DNA of 64,000 nt from assembly GCA_018894105.1 (NCBI GenBank), contig CM032128.1, forward strand, positions 22,177,001 through 22,241,000, in the 5' to 3' direction. A model generated the notes under the pieces. It saw only the letters and a list, made by a program, of their open reading frames with translations. It made no database searches and was not told where the DNA came from. This DNA comes from Jacaranda mimosifolia (lineage: Eukaryota; Streptophyta; Magnoliopsida; Lamiales; Bignoniaceae). Each line of letters begins with the position of its first letter. Position 1 is the first letter of the stretch. Both the position numbers and the translations under genes were made by a program. Shown one piece after another: positions 13,501 through 26,175 of this stretch.

Positions 13501-16500
13501 ATTTCTAGCAGCCTTTGCATATTCTCTTTCACGTACCTCCTTAGCATGTCTGAATTTAGCCTCAGCTTTCTCCATTGCTTCCTTCATAGCAGCAGCAGAT
13601 GCAGCAGCTGCAGAGAATGCGTTTGTTCCTTCGCTGGGATGAAGATTGGCACTTTCATCAATGCTGTTTTGAGACCTACCCATGGAAGAATCCTCAAGTT
13701 CATCAAACTGTGAGAGAGGAGGGCCCTTGGCTGCAGATCGAGCTGAGTTAGGACTTTGAGAATATTGACCATAACTTGAAGGTGAAGAAAATTCATCACC
13801 CTTCTTTCTTGAACTTGAAGAAAAGGAGCCTCTTTCGGATCTTGAAGTTTGACGAGGTACGGATGGAGGAGGTCGTGAGGGAGGTGGAGCAGCTGTAGGT
13901 TGTGTGAAAAGAGGAACCTCTGATACAGTTAACCATATATCATCAGATTGCTGTCCCTGTCCTTCTGGTGTTGGAGGCATATCAACTGGTGAGCCTGTTT
14001 CAAAATATTGAGAAGACAGAGCAGTTTGACCAAAAGATTTCTCAAAATCTGTAGAAACATTTGGGATATCAAATATGGGAGGTTCCTGAAAATTGTCTAC
14101 AGAAAATTTCTTCTCCGTATTGCTTTCAGAATATCTGAAAGAAGAGTGTTCTCTGGTATCAGCAGATTGGGTTGTTCTGGATCTTGAAGGACTCCCTTCA
14201 TTTCCTCTTTTATCTCTTCCAGGAGAAAATGAATGGGCAGGCTTTCCAAAACTTTTAAGAGGATCTAAGTCATCAAATCCTCCACTACCACCAGATGAAG
14301 CTCCAGCCCCTGCACTCCTAGATTTACCAGGCTTACTGATCTCCTCCAGTGGATCTGCAAATACCCCAGGCGATGAAGATCCATGGGTTGGACTTGATTC
14401 TAAAACTACAAAAGGATCATCCACGACACTCCCATGCTTTGAACCTCCAACTGGTACAGAGTCCCTATTTGACCCTGGTATTGGTCTGTTCCAAAAAGTA
14501 AAAAAATGCTCAATTTTTACTTTATTTATATTTTGTTAAAAATATTATGAAAAGAATAAAGTATTTTTTATTTAATTTTAGGTCTTCATCCATTGAAACC
14601 ATAATAATAGATGATACAAATCGTTGATATCATTCAAGCTTAAAACACTGTTAAGTGCCCCCCAAGATTGTCATTTCTTATGCAAATTACAGCAGGAGAG
14701 CAAAACATCAACATCCGAAAAAGTCTAGAATAACAGAGGAAGTCATTCTTAGAAAAACTCATCTATTTGCCAGGCTGTGGCTTGGGGTTGGGGGCTAAGA
14801 GTTCATTTGGTTTGAATTAAGAGACTGCATTGCAATTAGTTTAAAAAGGCATATCATTCTTTAACTTTGCTACTAGTGATGTGACAACTATATCGGGCTA
14901 TGATGTATTAACCAAACAAGTGATTAGAACCAAAATTATAGAAGCCACTAAAATATTGCATCAACTACTATTCCAAGTCATACAAGGCCTAAGTGGAACC
15001 AAAAGGACAGCTACTATTTTGTCCTTCTCTGACTACATACAATATAGCTTCTCGAGTAAAACTATGGCTAAGATATTGTCAAAGCAGAAATTATTCTGTG
15101 AGCTTAATCTCAAAGCACATGTCTCTTCCAAACACATCAACAGTCTCATTTCACACTCTTCATGACCTCCAGATCCACAATGACCAATGGCAACAAGACT
15201 CATTTTCATTACATTCTTATCTTCAGGATTCTCTTGGACAGGGAGAAAATAGTACTGCAGCTGAGATGAGGATCGAATCTACAAAATAACAAACTCCTAA
15301 TAAAAAATCCAATGGGCTCATTGGCAAAACCAAAACTAAACTATCAACACAAAGCAGCCAACTGAAAACCAACAATCTCATGGGACATATTGGCATACAC
15401 GTGACTTATAACACTTAATCCCTCTGCTAAAAAACTCTGCCAGAGATCCACACCATCATCAAGAACCGAAATTTATAGTCAAGCTTTTGCCCTTGAAAAT
15501 TACAAACACCTTTTGTCCTCGACGAAAATTAACAACTAGCCAACTGAGCTGCTCATGTAGATTGCAGAAGAAAAAGAAAGCAATTTTCATTTACAGTTTC
15601 AATGATACTATTTTTGGGAACAATTTTTAAACAGAAATCAAATCAAAAGCCGGTTTCCCATTCATATCATTGGCAACAAAAGATGGTAATAGTAATTTGG
15701 GCCTGACTAAAAGTTGCTGTTTTAAACATTGGGTTAATTGTTTTCTATATTAATTGTTCTGTTTTGCTAATGGGCAACATACAATGAGTGCAAAATCAAA
15801 TACGCAATTTGATTGTTTATGTGAATGTCTGGCTAAATCAATGTAACTGTTCTCCTGGGTGATTGAGCAAGATAGAAACAGACTAGAGGGAGAGGGAACA
15901 AAAATGGCCTATAACAAAAATTCCAAGAAAGTGACTTTTCAAAGGTCAAGACTTGAGTGTTTTCCACTAAAAATTTCTCTGGAGGAGTAAGTTCTGGTTA
16001 CGACAAAATATAGCCATACCATAATTGAAAAAATCCATAATGTAGGGTGGCTGTAAATCACTTTCTCTTTATGATGACTTGATAAAACATGTTGACTTTG
16101 TGAAAATCATTTGTAAGTAAATGTTTATTTAAGGCATCAAAGAGTACAACTAATTATCCAATCAATGCATGACATAATAGTGCAGAAACAATCACTATTG
16201 TTTTTGGATACATTTTACCAAAATATTTTCCTTCCTCAAAATGAAAATGTATCTGGTTTGACATATTTTCAGGATATGTTTCCCAGAAATATTTAGAAAA
16301 GCAACATTATATCCAACCCTAACTTTCAACTCTATTTTCAATGCCTACACCGTACCTTTCAAACACCTGTAGAATGCCTATACCACATTTTAGAGAAGAT
16401 TATTTTATATTTGAAACAAGTAAACCAAACACGTTTCACAAAAATGAAATGTCAAATCAACTAGTTAATTGGTCAAATTTTGTAATCCACTCATACAAAC

Positions 16501-18349
16501 ACATTTTTATTTTGTCAAAATGATAATGGTAATCACTTCAGATAGAGCCGGTACGTGTATGTCCCAAAATTTTACAGGCACCGAGCTACGTCTCACTAAT
16601 ATAAGACTATTGAACTCACCAACTTTAATCTGGGATTTCGCATAACAGTCAAAGTCACAGATCGTGCAGACCATTTAACTATGTCTGAAATATGGAGCAT
16701 AAAGATTGAGAATAAATTTTCATATTGTTGTCGCTTAATAGGTATAAAATATTTAATCATGCTAAGTTTTGCTTTTTATTGGTATTTTGGGAATTCTTCC
16801 TTCCCCTTCAACATATGTCCCTGTGCGACAGAAACCAAGATGAGTCAATTTATGTATCTAACTAGTTATTTGGCACTCGATGCATATAAATATATTCCAA
16901 AAACTTAGAATATAAACAAGAGAAAAAAATCATAATATCATTGTAAAAAGGAGGGCATAATTTTTTTAAGACTAGAAGATAGATATTCAGAAGAAAGTGA
17001 CTAGTTCTGACATATGGAAGAGAGATAGATACATTTTCTTTTATTAGCTCTGATATAGGCCTCAAATTTGCTTCCAAACGATAATAGTTGAATAATCTTC
17101 GCAATACCAACAAGGTGATGCTAGCAAATATGTTTTGTTTGTTGTTGCAAATTTTTTTTATGTCATTTTGCAATAGAGATTTCACGAGTGAAGTGAACAA
17201 ATCTTGAGCGGTGAACTCAGATTTTCAAGAAGCAACTGCGTGATATAACAAGTAATCTCTATGAAATCAGCAAAATTGGAAAGTAGCAAAACATAACAGC
17301 ATCTAAAACTTCCTTCCGTATAATATAGAAATACTAAGCAAGAACTTCAGAAGTTTTAGCCTTTGAGCCACCTTATAGACACACTTAATAATGAACTGGG
17401 ATGTGGCTGATAGCACTGTCTGCCAAAATACTGAACTGCTAACTGCCAAAGCTAGGTAATTAGAAAATGCTAATTTTACCATAGTCATTTATCAGGTTCT
17501 ATAGATCAGAATCGAGCCAGCCGAAGAAATGGATAAAATGCTTCATTTACTGAGAAAAACCTCTCTACATTTGGCAATCTATATGCTTAGGATTATCAGC
17601 ATCAGCATGCTTCAATTCAAGTCAACAACTTTCCAACTAAACAAACTTCCAGTTTCAGAAGCACTATTATGTATAAGCAAAATATATGGATCAAGCCGCT
17701 AAAAGAGCAGTTAATTCAGCTATAAATCATAATTCAACTGAATTGTCACCACCAAAGCAGAAACTTACCGGTTGCTAGCAGCAGAACTGGCACCCCCGAG
17801 CCCAGCTAACAAATCATCAAACCCCTTCAAACTTGAGCTGCTCTTAGCACTACTACTTCTTATGTTTTCCCCTGCTTTCTTATTCCTCCCCAAATTCCCC
17901 AACAAATCATCAAAATCATTTTTCTGGTTTCTACTCTTACTCGAGGGCGGAGAGGACATGGATGAAAACACGTCATCGTCAAACCGAACTGTCGAGGAGG
18001 CAGATTTGCTCTTCAACCCTGTCAACCCATCAAATATATCTTCGTCGTAAACCGGTTTATCATGAACAGGAAATGACGACGTTTTACTACTACTATTATT
18101 GGTTTTCTTCGCCTCACTTGTTGCTGCAGATGAACTGAAAATAGAATCATAATCCAAACCGCTCATTGACGAGTGCTTGTCATTATTGTTCGAATTTGAG
18201 CTCGGTGTGTGCTTGGCGGGCCCACCAAACACGTCGCTGAACAAAGGATCGTCAACGGGTCGGCGATCCGGTTGGGCAGATCTCATCGGATTGGACTTGC
18301 CTCGGGGACCAAAGCCAAAGTCCCGGGCCAGCATATCCAGATCATCCAT
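10588..18349 (-). CDS. Auxilin-like J-domain protein (clathrin uncoating cochaperone)
   Basis: Minus strand, 8 exons: 18349-17769, 14485-12874, 12765-12621, 12524-12430, 12306-12241, 11360-11271, 11057-10881, 10626-10588. All introns are GT..AG, phases agree, total 2805 nt, 934 residues, close to Arabidopsis auxilin-related proteins (about 900). The start [19 protein letters not shown] matches the conserved family N-terminus; the TTG four codons upstream is not needed. An acidic, Ser-rich N-terminus contains FDDLL repeats and DPF motifs (217-219, 732-734) of the kind that bind AP-2 appendages. Residues ~486-705 form an Ala/Arg/Glu-rich coiled coil. The C-terminal auxilin-type J domain (~836-934) has HPD at 897-899, the Hsc70-stimulating motif, and ends [12 protein letters not shown]. 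By family knowledge the protein recruits Hsc70 to clathrin coats in the cytosol. The exon structure is read directly; function is inferred from the family. No lesion is seen. Confidence 0.94.
11361..12240 (-). other. Intron 5 of the auxilin-like gene, with a C-rich/A-rich tract
   Basis: This 880 bp intron has donor GTAAGTTA and acceptor TTACAG. A strongly strand-asymmetric low-complexity block at about 11675-11775 runs from C-rich (CACCCCCCACCCCC) into A/G-rich on the plus strand. Confidence 0.85.
14486..17768 (-). other. Intron 1 of the auxilin-like gene (3283 bp)
   Basis: The donor is GTAAGTTT (17768-17761) and the acceptor ends GGAACAG (at 14486). It joins the split codon CG|A (Arg194), giving ..[11 protein letters not shown]... 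across the junction. No other gene, long ORF or clear transposon ends were recognised inside. It is far longer than the other six introns (96-880 bp). Confidence 0.9.
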
Positions 18350-18762
18350 CGCAGAAACCAATCAACAAATAGATTTGCAGCAGGCAGATCCGAAATAAAA
18401 ATTGCCCTAGCTAGTAGGGCAACTGGCCGGATCCAGAAAATTCAACGGAATCAAAGGGGGTTTAAAATGTCCAACCAAATCAAGCCGGGACTGCTTAAGA
18501 ATACACGCTTGTAAACATTCTCAGAAATGTTAATTAGTATTAGAAGTTATGCAATAAAAATGAAGATTCCCAAATGATACGTATAGAACGGGTGTATGTA
18601 TAAGCGAAATATGCAAATGATACTGCTGTTTTTACGTGGAAAATCTGGAACACGAGATAAAGTTTTGATTAGGGTTCTAATCCTCCTTCTCGATAAAAAA
18701 TCGAATGCTTTTTGTTTCCTTGTTCCTCGAAGTCCATATACTTTTTTTTTTTTTTTTTTTTC
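18350..18762 (-). promoter_or_regulatory. Probable 5' UTR and proximal promoter of the auxilin-like gene
   Basis: This is the ~410 bp between the start codon and the Mutator-like insertion. It includes a poly-T run on the plus strand (about 18741-18761). No TATA box or transcription start could be placed with confidence. Any promoter elements further upstream are separated from the gene by the 1.7 kb element. Confidence 0.4.
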
Positions 18763-18772
18763 TATATCTTTA

Positions 18773-20492
18773 GGGTAAATTGCACATAGCCACATGTGAT
18801 ATTCGCAATTGATTCATAACACCCTTGAAATAGAAATTGGCAAAAAAATTCCCTATGTTTTCTAACATCATGCAATGAGCACCCCTTAAAAGGTTGGTGT
18901 CATTCACGCGCAGTGTGTGCGATTTTGTGTGCATTTTTATGTATAAAAAGACGATCTTTCCCTTACTTATTAACCGTTAGATTTTTTTTAAAGAAATCAA
19001 CGGTTTAAAATAAATAATATAATATTTTTAAAAAATAAAAATAAAAAATATATATTATTATATATATAATATAATAGATATATGTATAATATATTATTAT
19101 TCCCAACCCCCAAACCCCAAGCCCACCCCCTTCACCCTTCCTTCCCCCCGCCCCCCCGGCGGACGCAGCAACCAACGGCTGCCATGGCTGCTCCTGCCAT
19201 GGCCTCCGTGCGACGATCATGGCAGCATCAGATGCAGCGGCCATGGTCGCCGAGTGCATAAGGGTAGGATTGGGGTCCCACCCCACCAGCCGCCATGGCT
19301 GCCATGCCCGGCAGCTCGGCGAGCATTTGGCGGCCAGTCGGCTGTCGGAGCCCTCCGAGTTGCCGAAGCCAAAAAAAAGAAAAAAGTGACCGGATCTGGC
19401 CAAGCCCAACCATATCCGATCACTATGCACCACTGCCATGGCAGCCTGTTGAGGTTGAGGGATGAGGGGTGCGGGATGGGGGCGGGGAGGTTGGGGGCGT
19501 GGGTGGGTGTAGGATATTATATTGTATATATGCTATATATATATTTATATATGTGTATACTATATGTATATAAATATAAATAGAAAATATATTATATATT
19601 TTTACAAAATAAGTATTGTTTAATTTGAAATGAAGAAAATTTATATATATATATTTTTTTTGTGAAAAAAATATATTTTTGTATTTATAGATGTACATAT
19701 GTATATATTATGTATAAATAAAAAATATATTATATTTTTATAAATATTATATATTATTTAATTTTAAAAGAATTAAAGAAAATTTATATTTGGATATATA
19801 TGATATGTATAAATAAATAATAAATAATATCTTTATAGATAAATTTATACATGTACATATATTATATAAGTGTATAAAAACTATATTATATATACTTTTT
19901 AAAATTATTATGCATAAACTTATATATGTATACATATTATATATATAAGTATAAATAGAAACATATTATATATATCCTTTTTTAAATATTAAATATTGTT
20001 TAATTTTAAAAGAATTAAAAAAATTATATATGTATATTATATAAGTGCAAATAAAAACTATATTATATATACTATTTTAAATAGACATTATTTAATTTGG
20101 AATAAATAAAATAATTTATATATTATATATAAATAAAAAATACATGTGTATATTTTTATACATAAACTTATACATGTATACATATTATATATTTAAGTAT
20201 AAATATAAACATATTATATATCCTTTTTATAAATATTAAATATTTATTTAAGTTGAGATGGACAAAAAATAATTAAAAAATTATATAAGTAAATATTATT
20301 TAAATTTCAATTTTAGTTAAGGGCAATTTTATCTTTTTACTACTCAATAGACATCAAACAAGAAACAAAAAGGCCGTTGGGTTAGGTGAGCAACTTTCAA
20401 TTAAACACAAGGGGTTTTTTTGCTAATTTCTATTTCACAAGGGGTTATGAACCAATTGCGAATATCACATGGGGGCTCTGTGCAATTTACCC
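18773..20492. mobile_element. Non-autonomous Mutator-like element (MULE-type), 1720 bp
   Basis: The long terminal inverted repeats of about 80-90 bp begin GGGTAAATTGCACA (left) and end TGTGCAATTTACCC (right). They share blocks such as GTGATATTCGCAATTG and AAATAGAAATTGGC. A 10-bp target duplication, tatatcttta, flanks both ends exactly (18763-18772 and 20493-20502). Inside is a GC-rich core (about 19110-19510) with several GCCATGGC-type palindromes, then ~750 bp of TA-rich degenerate repeats. There is no transposase frame; frames across it are artefacts of biased composition. Long TIRs plus a 9-11 bp duplication are the Mutator hallmark. It sits about 420 bp upstream of the auxilin start codon. 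Confidence 0.85.
19510..20270. repeat. TA-rich degenerate tandem repeats inside the Mutator-like element
   Basis: Variants of a TA-rich unit recur; for example CATAAACTTATA-type starts at 19913 and 20161 are followed by closely similar sequence (..tataagtataaata..aacatattatata..). The spacing is irregular at about 180-250 bp. Confidence 0.6.
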
Positions 20493-20502
20493 TATATCTT
20501 TA

Positions 20503-21479
20503 TCTTCCTCTTTCTACATATCAGTTTATATTGTTTCTCTATTTTAAATATGCTGGAAGACGAGCGCATTATTGATCTTTTATTATTTTGTCCGCTTTTG
20601 TCATATTTTGCATGTAATTAATATTTATTTTATTTATTAAAAGTGATTAATAAAATTTTTAGAAATATTGATCATATTTTTTCAATATAATAAATTCTAA
20701 CTTTATAAAGTATTCTGGTAATTAATTTTCGCTTCAATAATAATTTCTTGTATGAATTTATGGTTCATAACTCCTTTTTTTTATTTTTTTTTGATAATTT
20801 AAATTGTAATTTTTTGGCCTTTCATTTTGAATTCTTCAAATGCTTTGTGACGTTTGAATTTTTGATGTTGATTTTTGTCTATTTCTTTGTCTTAATAATT
20901 TCCTTCTCCCCGCCCCTCACTCCCTTTCTTTTGCTTTTGTCTTAGTTTTTCATTTGCCTTCCTCTTATTCAATAATTGGTGATTTCATTGTTTAACAATG
21001 ATTGTTATTTCATTTTTACTTTACAATGTGTCCTTTCTTAAGTCACATAAAGCGAGAGTGATAAAAATAAATAAATAAAAAATATATGAAAGCGAAAGCG
21101 TCTTAGAACCTATTTAAAAAGTAATTATTAAGTATTTTATACATGTATATATGATAAATTCCTATAGAATAAGATCAAAGAAGAAAAAATATGCAGATAC
21201 TAATATAATTAGATACCGATCTTAGTTTCATAAATTTAAGGAGTTAAATGACTCAATGTTATCTCATCAAAAGATCCAACAAATAGATTTTTTTTTTTAC
21301 CACTATCAATAGACAAAATACTAATTGATCCAATTCAACCCTATATAAGTACATATTTCTATTTATTAGATTAATATGATATGCATCGAACTTATGCATT
21401 ACACTAGTTGTCCAAAAGACAAAAACAAAAGAAACATATATGAAAACTTAAAAAAATAACTAGAAACCAAAATTTTAAC
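20503..21479. other. AT-rich spacer, nothing recognised
   Basis: This lies between the Mutator-like and CACTA elements. No reading frame, RNA gene or terminal repeat could be supported. Confidence 0.5.
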
Positions 21480-21876
21480 ATTCACTACTAAAAAAATTGT
21501 TTTTTGCAATGGAAATTTGCGATGGAAAACATCCGTTGCAATTTGCGACGGAAAATCCATCACAAAAAATTTCGTCCCAAAATCCATTGCAAAAGGTTAA
21601 AAAAATAAAAAAAAAATTGCAACGGAAAAATCCATAGCAAATGTTGCAGTTTTGCAACGGATTCAAATATATCGCAAAGGTCCAATTTTGCGACGGAAAA
21701 ATCCGTCACAAAAGGGGAAAAATAAAAAAAAATTAAAAAATCATTTGCTACGAATTTAATTGAGTAGGGGAATTAAAGCCCTACCTTCCCTAATTCTCCA
21801 ACCAGACACATTTTTGAAAAGCAAAATGTTTTCTTCTTCTTCTTTTCCTTTTTTTTTTTTCTTCTAAATGTTGAAA

Positions 21877-22015
21877 TGGCCAACCGACGGGCACCAACAT
21901 CGGCCGGCCAGCTGGTCCGCACCAACCAGCTGCTCGCCAGCAGGCCAGGCGCATCAGCTTGTTGCTGGTGCAAGTGGATGCGGCCAACAAGCTCCTGGCC
22001 GCCGGCCAGATTTGG
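21877..22015. other. GC-rich island inside the CACTA element
   Basis: About 140 bp of markedly GC-rich sequence in otherwise AT-rich surroundings. It has short self-complementary pieces (CAGCTGGTCC.. / ..ACCAGCTG). It could be a captured host fragment or a structural piece; no protein family was recognised. Confidence 0.55.
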
Positions 22016-23159
22016 AATTTTATTTTTTATAAAAAAATTAGTTTTAATTTTTAAAAATTCTAACATTGTTGTTATTTAATGTTTCAAGTTTGGAGAATTT
22101 ATATTTTGCTCTATCTCCAATTAAGGTAACTCTCACAATTATGTTAAATTTTGATTGTGTTCGATTATATTTTAGTTAAAATTTGATTATGTTTGATTAT
22201 GTTTTAGTTATCTCCATTATGTTTTAATTAGTTATCCATATTAGTTAAAATTTGATGTATGTGTTGGTTAAACTCAAATAATGATTTATGTGTTAGTAAT
22301 ATAATTTGATTTAACATAAATAATGATTTATATATTAATTCAAATTTGGGGTAAATTTTATATTCGTATTAAGTGTTGTTATATTTGTTAGAGTTATGTT
22401 TTTATTTGAATTAAAAATTTTATTAGAATTTTGGATTGAGTTAAATTTTATGGTACTATATATTGAATTATATTATATTTTTAAATTTTAATTTAGTTTG
22501 TGGAATTATGATTTATGATTAAATATGTGCACTTGTAACATATGCCTAATGATGTAGGCTATCTCGATTGTGATGGATACCTTCTTTGAGTGTTGAGTTG
22601 TGTGGAGCATTTAGAGGTAAGTTTGCATACCTTATTTTGATTTTATATATATATTTTTCGTACAATACATTTTAAATGTTTAGAATTGGTAGAATTAGGA
22701 AGGAGAATGGGATGTTGAGAGAAGGGGTGGAGTCTTCTCATTTGTTGCTAATTTTATATATGTTTATCTTTTTAGAGACATTTTTATAGAAGCCCATGAT
22801 GGCGATTTGGGAACATGCCAATGAATACAAATATTGCTAAAGATAAAATCACTATTTCTTTTCATAATTTTTGTGAAAATAAAAGTCCAAATTTACATAT
22901 CCACAAATAACAATGTAAGTTTCCTAAGTTAAATCATGTCATACTTAGGGTTGTGAAAGATTTGACTGGCCATTCATGGATAAATAATTGGATATGAGTA
23001 GCTAAAAGTTTTACTCTTGTTGTCAAATATTAAAAATTATAGCAAGATTATTATTTGGGGAAACTAAAATTCAAGTGGTTCTATTATCCAATTTTGTGGC
23101 CTTATGTCATTAGAAACCTAATATGTAAAGAATTTCATGTGTGAAGTGCAATCCTCTTC

Positions 23160-24200
23160 TCTATCGAGCAAGAATAAAATAACATTAAAACTAATCACAA
23201 AAGTAAAGTCATGTCTTTAACCATCAAAATGAAAAGTTGCAATCTTTATGATTGTTTCTAGATTTATGTGTTAGATTATGCATTTATATTGAATTATGTG
23301 TTAGATTTATATTTTGTGAATTATATGTTCGGTTAGGATTTGAGTTATATGTTGGACTTATTTTAAATTATATGTTGGTTAATGATGAGATATATGTTTG
23401 ATTATATTGAATTATGTGTTAGATTTATATGTGTTAAGATATATGATGCATTATGTTGAATTATATGTTAGATGCTGTTAGATTTATATTTTTTGAGTTA
23501 TATGTATGATTAGGATTTGAATTATATGTTTGATTTATATTAAATTATATGTTGGTTTATAATGAGATGCATGTTTGGTTATATTGAATAATATGTTAGA
23601 TCATACATTTATATTGAATTATGTGTTAGATTTTGTTAGATTTACATTTTGTGAATTATATGTTTGATTAGTATTTGAGTTATATGTTAGACTTATATTA
23701 AATTATATGTTAGTTTATGCTGAGATATATGTTTGATTCTATTGAATTATGTATTAGGTTTATATGTGTTAAGATTATGCATTTACATTGAATATGTGTT
23801 AGATTTTGTTAGATTTATATTTTGTGAATTATATGTTTGATTAGGATTTGAGTTAAATATTGGACTTATATTAAATTATACGTTGGTTTATGATGAGATG
23901 CATGTTTGATTATATTAAATTATGTATTAGATTTATATGTGTTAAGATTATGCATTTACATTGAATTATGTGTTAGATTTATATTTTGTGAATTCTATGT
24001 TTGATTAGGATATGAGTTATATGTTGGACTTATATTAAATTATATGTTGATTTATAATGAGATGTATGTTTGGTTATACTGAATAATGTGTTAGATTTAC
24101 ATGTGTTATATTATGTATTTACATTGAATTATTTGTTAGACTTATATTTTGTAAATTATATGTTTGATTAGGATTTGAATTTTTATATTTTATGAATTAT
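23160..24200. repeat. ~167-bp degenerate tandem repeat (about 6 copies) inside the CACTA element
   Basis: The phrase around TTAGGATTTGAGTTATATG recurs at 23334, 23511, 23669, 23842, 24006 and 24169, giving spacings of 177, 158, 173, 164 and 163 bp. The same order of sub-phrases (GAATTATGTGTTAGATTTA, TTTTGTGAATTATATG, AAATTATATGTTGG) is seen in each copy with indels. It is non-coding. Confidence 0.8.
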
Positions 24201-24738
24201 GTACTTGATTATGATTTGGTTATGTATTGAATTTATATATTGGTTTATTATGTTGAATTGCCTATTAGTTTAGTTTATGTTTCTATTTTTCATTATTGTA
24301 ATTTTGTTTTTGTTTTAATATTGCAGGCTTGGATATCTCAAAGCATTGAAATTTAGTATAAGTCTTGTAACATAATTTTTTTGGCATTATTTTGTAAATT
24401 TTATATTTTAGTTAGGGCTTGATTTTATATATTCAGCAATTTTATATTATTGGGCTTGATTTTTATTGTGATATAAAATTATTGTGATTTTATGTAAAAT
24501 AATATTTAAATATTGGTGTATGGGATGATTAGTATGTAATGCAAAGAATTATTGATATTGGGTAATTATAGGTTTTAATTTGATAGGATGTGTATATTTT
24601 TTTTAAAAAAAAACTTTTTAAAATTTTGCGATAGATTTTTCCGTCAAAATTTGCAACGGAAATTGCCGTCGTAGATTTTGCGACGGATTTTTTCTGTTGC
24701 AAAATCCGTCGCAAAAATCAGTTTTTTTAGTAGTGATT

Positions 24739-26172
24739 GATAACTCAAATGTCAATTAAAAATTAGAGAAATAAAAAACATCCTAAATTAGAAGCTAAAA
24801 ATCTCATTATTCATGAATAAGAAACCATTTCCATAAACACAACTTCTTACAAGTTTTTATCCTTACCATCATATAAAAAAAAAAAATAATTCCCATGCAA
24901 AGGGAATAACCACCAATTTCATACCTGATTCGTAAGTGTCTGATAAATTGAAAAGTCAAGAAAAAGTATCAAAGAGTTGTTGTCATTTTAAAGGATTTGA
25001 ATTTTGAATCTTGAGAATTTTATTTTGAAAATTATAAGTTGATAGAGGAAATGGGTTTCGACTTCTGAAGCTCAAAGGTTTTGATTTAAATTGGGGATAA
25101 GGTTGTGGGGTTGAGTCTTAGCATGGGGGTTTTTCTTTTATTTTATATATTAACATAAATATTTATATTTTAATAATAAATAAATAAATAAATGAGTAAG
25201 ATTTAGTATGATATAATAATGTAAAGGGCGAACTATTAATAAAAAAAGTTCAATTTAAAAAATTTTAAATTGAAATTTCGTAACTTTTAAACATCCTCTT
25301 GTAAAAATTAAGTTTGCAAATTAGTGAAGGTTAAGTCGCGAATTAAGAAATTTTAAGTTGCCTTAGAGCGATGGTTCCACTCTTGATTTGTCAGATAGCA
25401 ATCAAAGTATTGGAGCGGTCGCTGGAGGAGGAAGATTATGTGTCCTAGGTCCTTTCTATGTAGTGTAGCTTCCAACTATGTTGGTAGATGAAATGTTTTC
25501 TTTGGAGTAATGACGTAGTGAAAAATATTGACCAAAATAAGTAAATAAATTAAAATAATATTACAAAAGTATTATTTGTCTCATATCTCAGTATCGGAAC
25601 TATATCAATGTAGTGGAAAACTTGTTATCAATATATGTGATGAAATATATAAGAAAATATGATTTTTTTTAAAAATTTATTTATAGATTGATTTATTAAC
25701 CCATCAAGCATAATTTCTCAACTTTCTAATTAACAATTTTAATAAAGTCTGATAGAATTAATTAGAGCGATCAAAAGAGTAAATTGCCTATAATTTCCTT
25801 TGATTAATGTGAAATTTTGCAAGTGGAGTATTAGAGTATGCTAATAAATGAGCTGATAACATATTTAGATGTTTATAGAAATATAAACAGAAAAGGGAAA
25901 AAAAAAAATTGTTTGGAGTTGTAGGAGTAACAATAAACATCACAGATTTGGTTCAAACATCACTCAAGCAATTCGCATTCTTTGAAGTCAAGTAATAAGA
26001 ATCACTATATTTCATAGATGTAGAAATCCTCTGGTAAGGACCATACAATTTGAGAATTGCGTGATAAAAACATAAAAAAAATTGTCATTTGAAAATTCTA
26101 CTATACTCTTTTTATAAGAAACTAAATAAGAATCTAGTTGTGGCTGTATGTACCCCCACCACGGCAATCCTT
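24739..26172. other. AT-rich spacer, nothing recognised
   Basis: No gene or clear repeat boundary found between the CACTA element and the PIF-like MITE. Confidence 0.5.
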
Positions 26173-26175
26173 TTA

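Larger units (their letters stand above)
21483..24735. mobile_element. Non-autonomous CACTA (En/Spm-type) transposon, 3253 bp
   Basis: It begins CACTACTAAAAAAATTG and ends in the inverse form TTTTTTTAGTAGTG. A perfect 3-bp target duplication ATT flanks it (21480-21482 and 24736-24738). Both ends carry many subterminal copies, in both orientations, of a motif like TTTGCGACGGAAAATCC (21500-21700 and 24620-24720), as expected of CACTA subterminal transposase-binding repeats. No transposase frame is present, so it needs activity in trans. The interior has a short GC-rich island (21877-22015) and a long degenerate tandem repeat (about 23160-24200). Confidence 0.92.

Noticed and set aside
14093..14539. 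148-residue plus-strand frame
   Set aside because: Antisense of auxilin exon 2 and the intron boundary; the minus-strand gene explains it.
19005..19439. 144-residue minus-strand frame in the GC-rich block
   Set aside because: Lies within the Mutator-like element; its composition follows the GC core and the TA repeats, with no domain.
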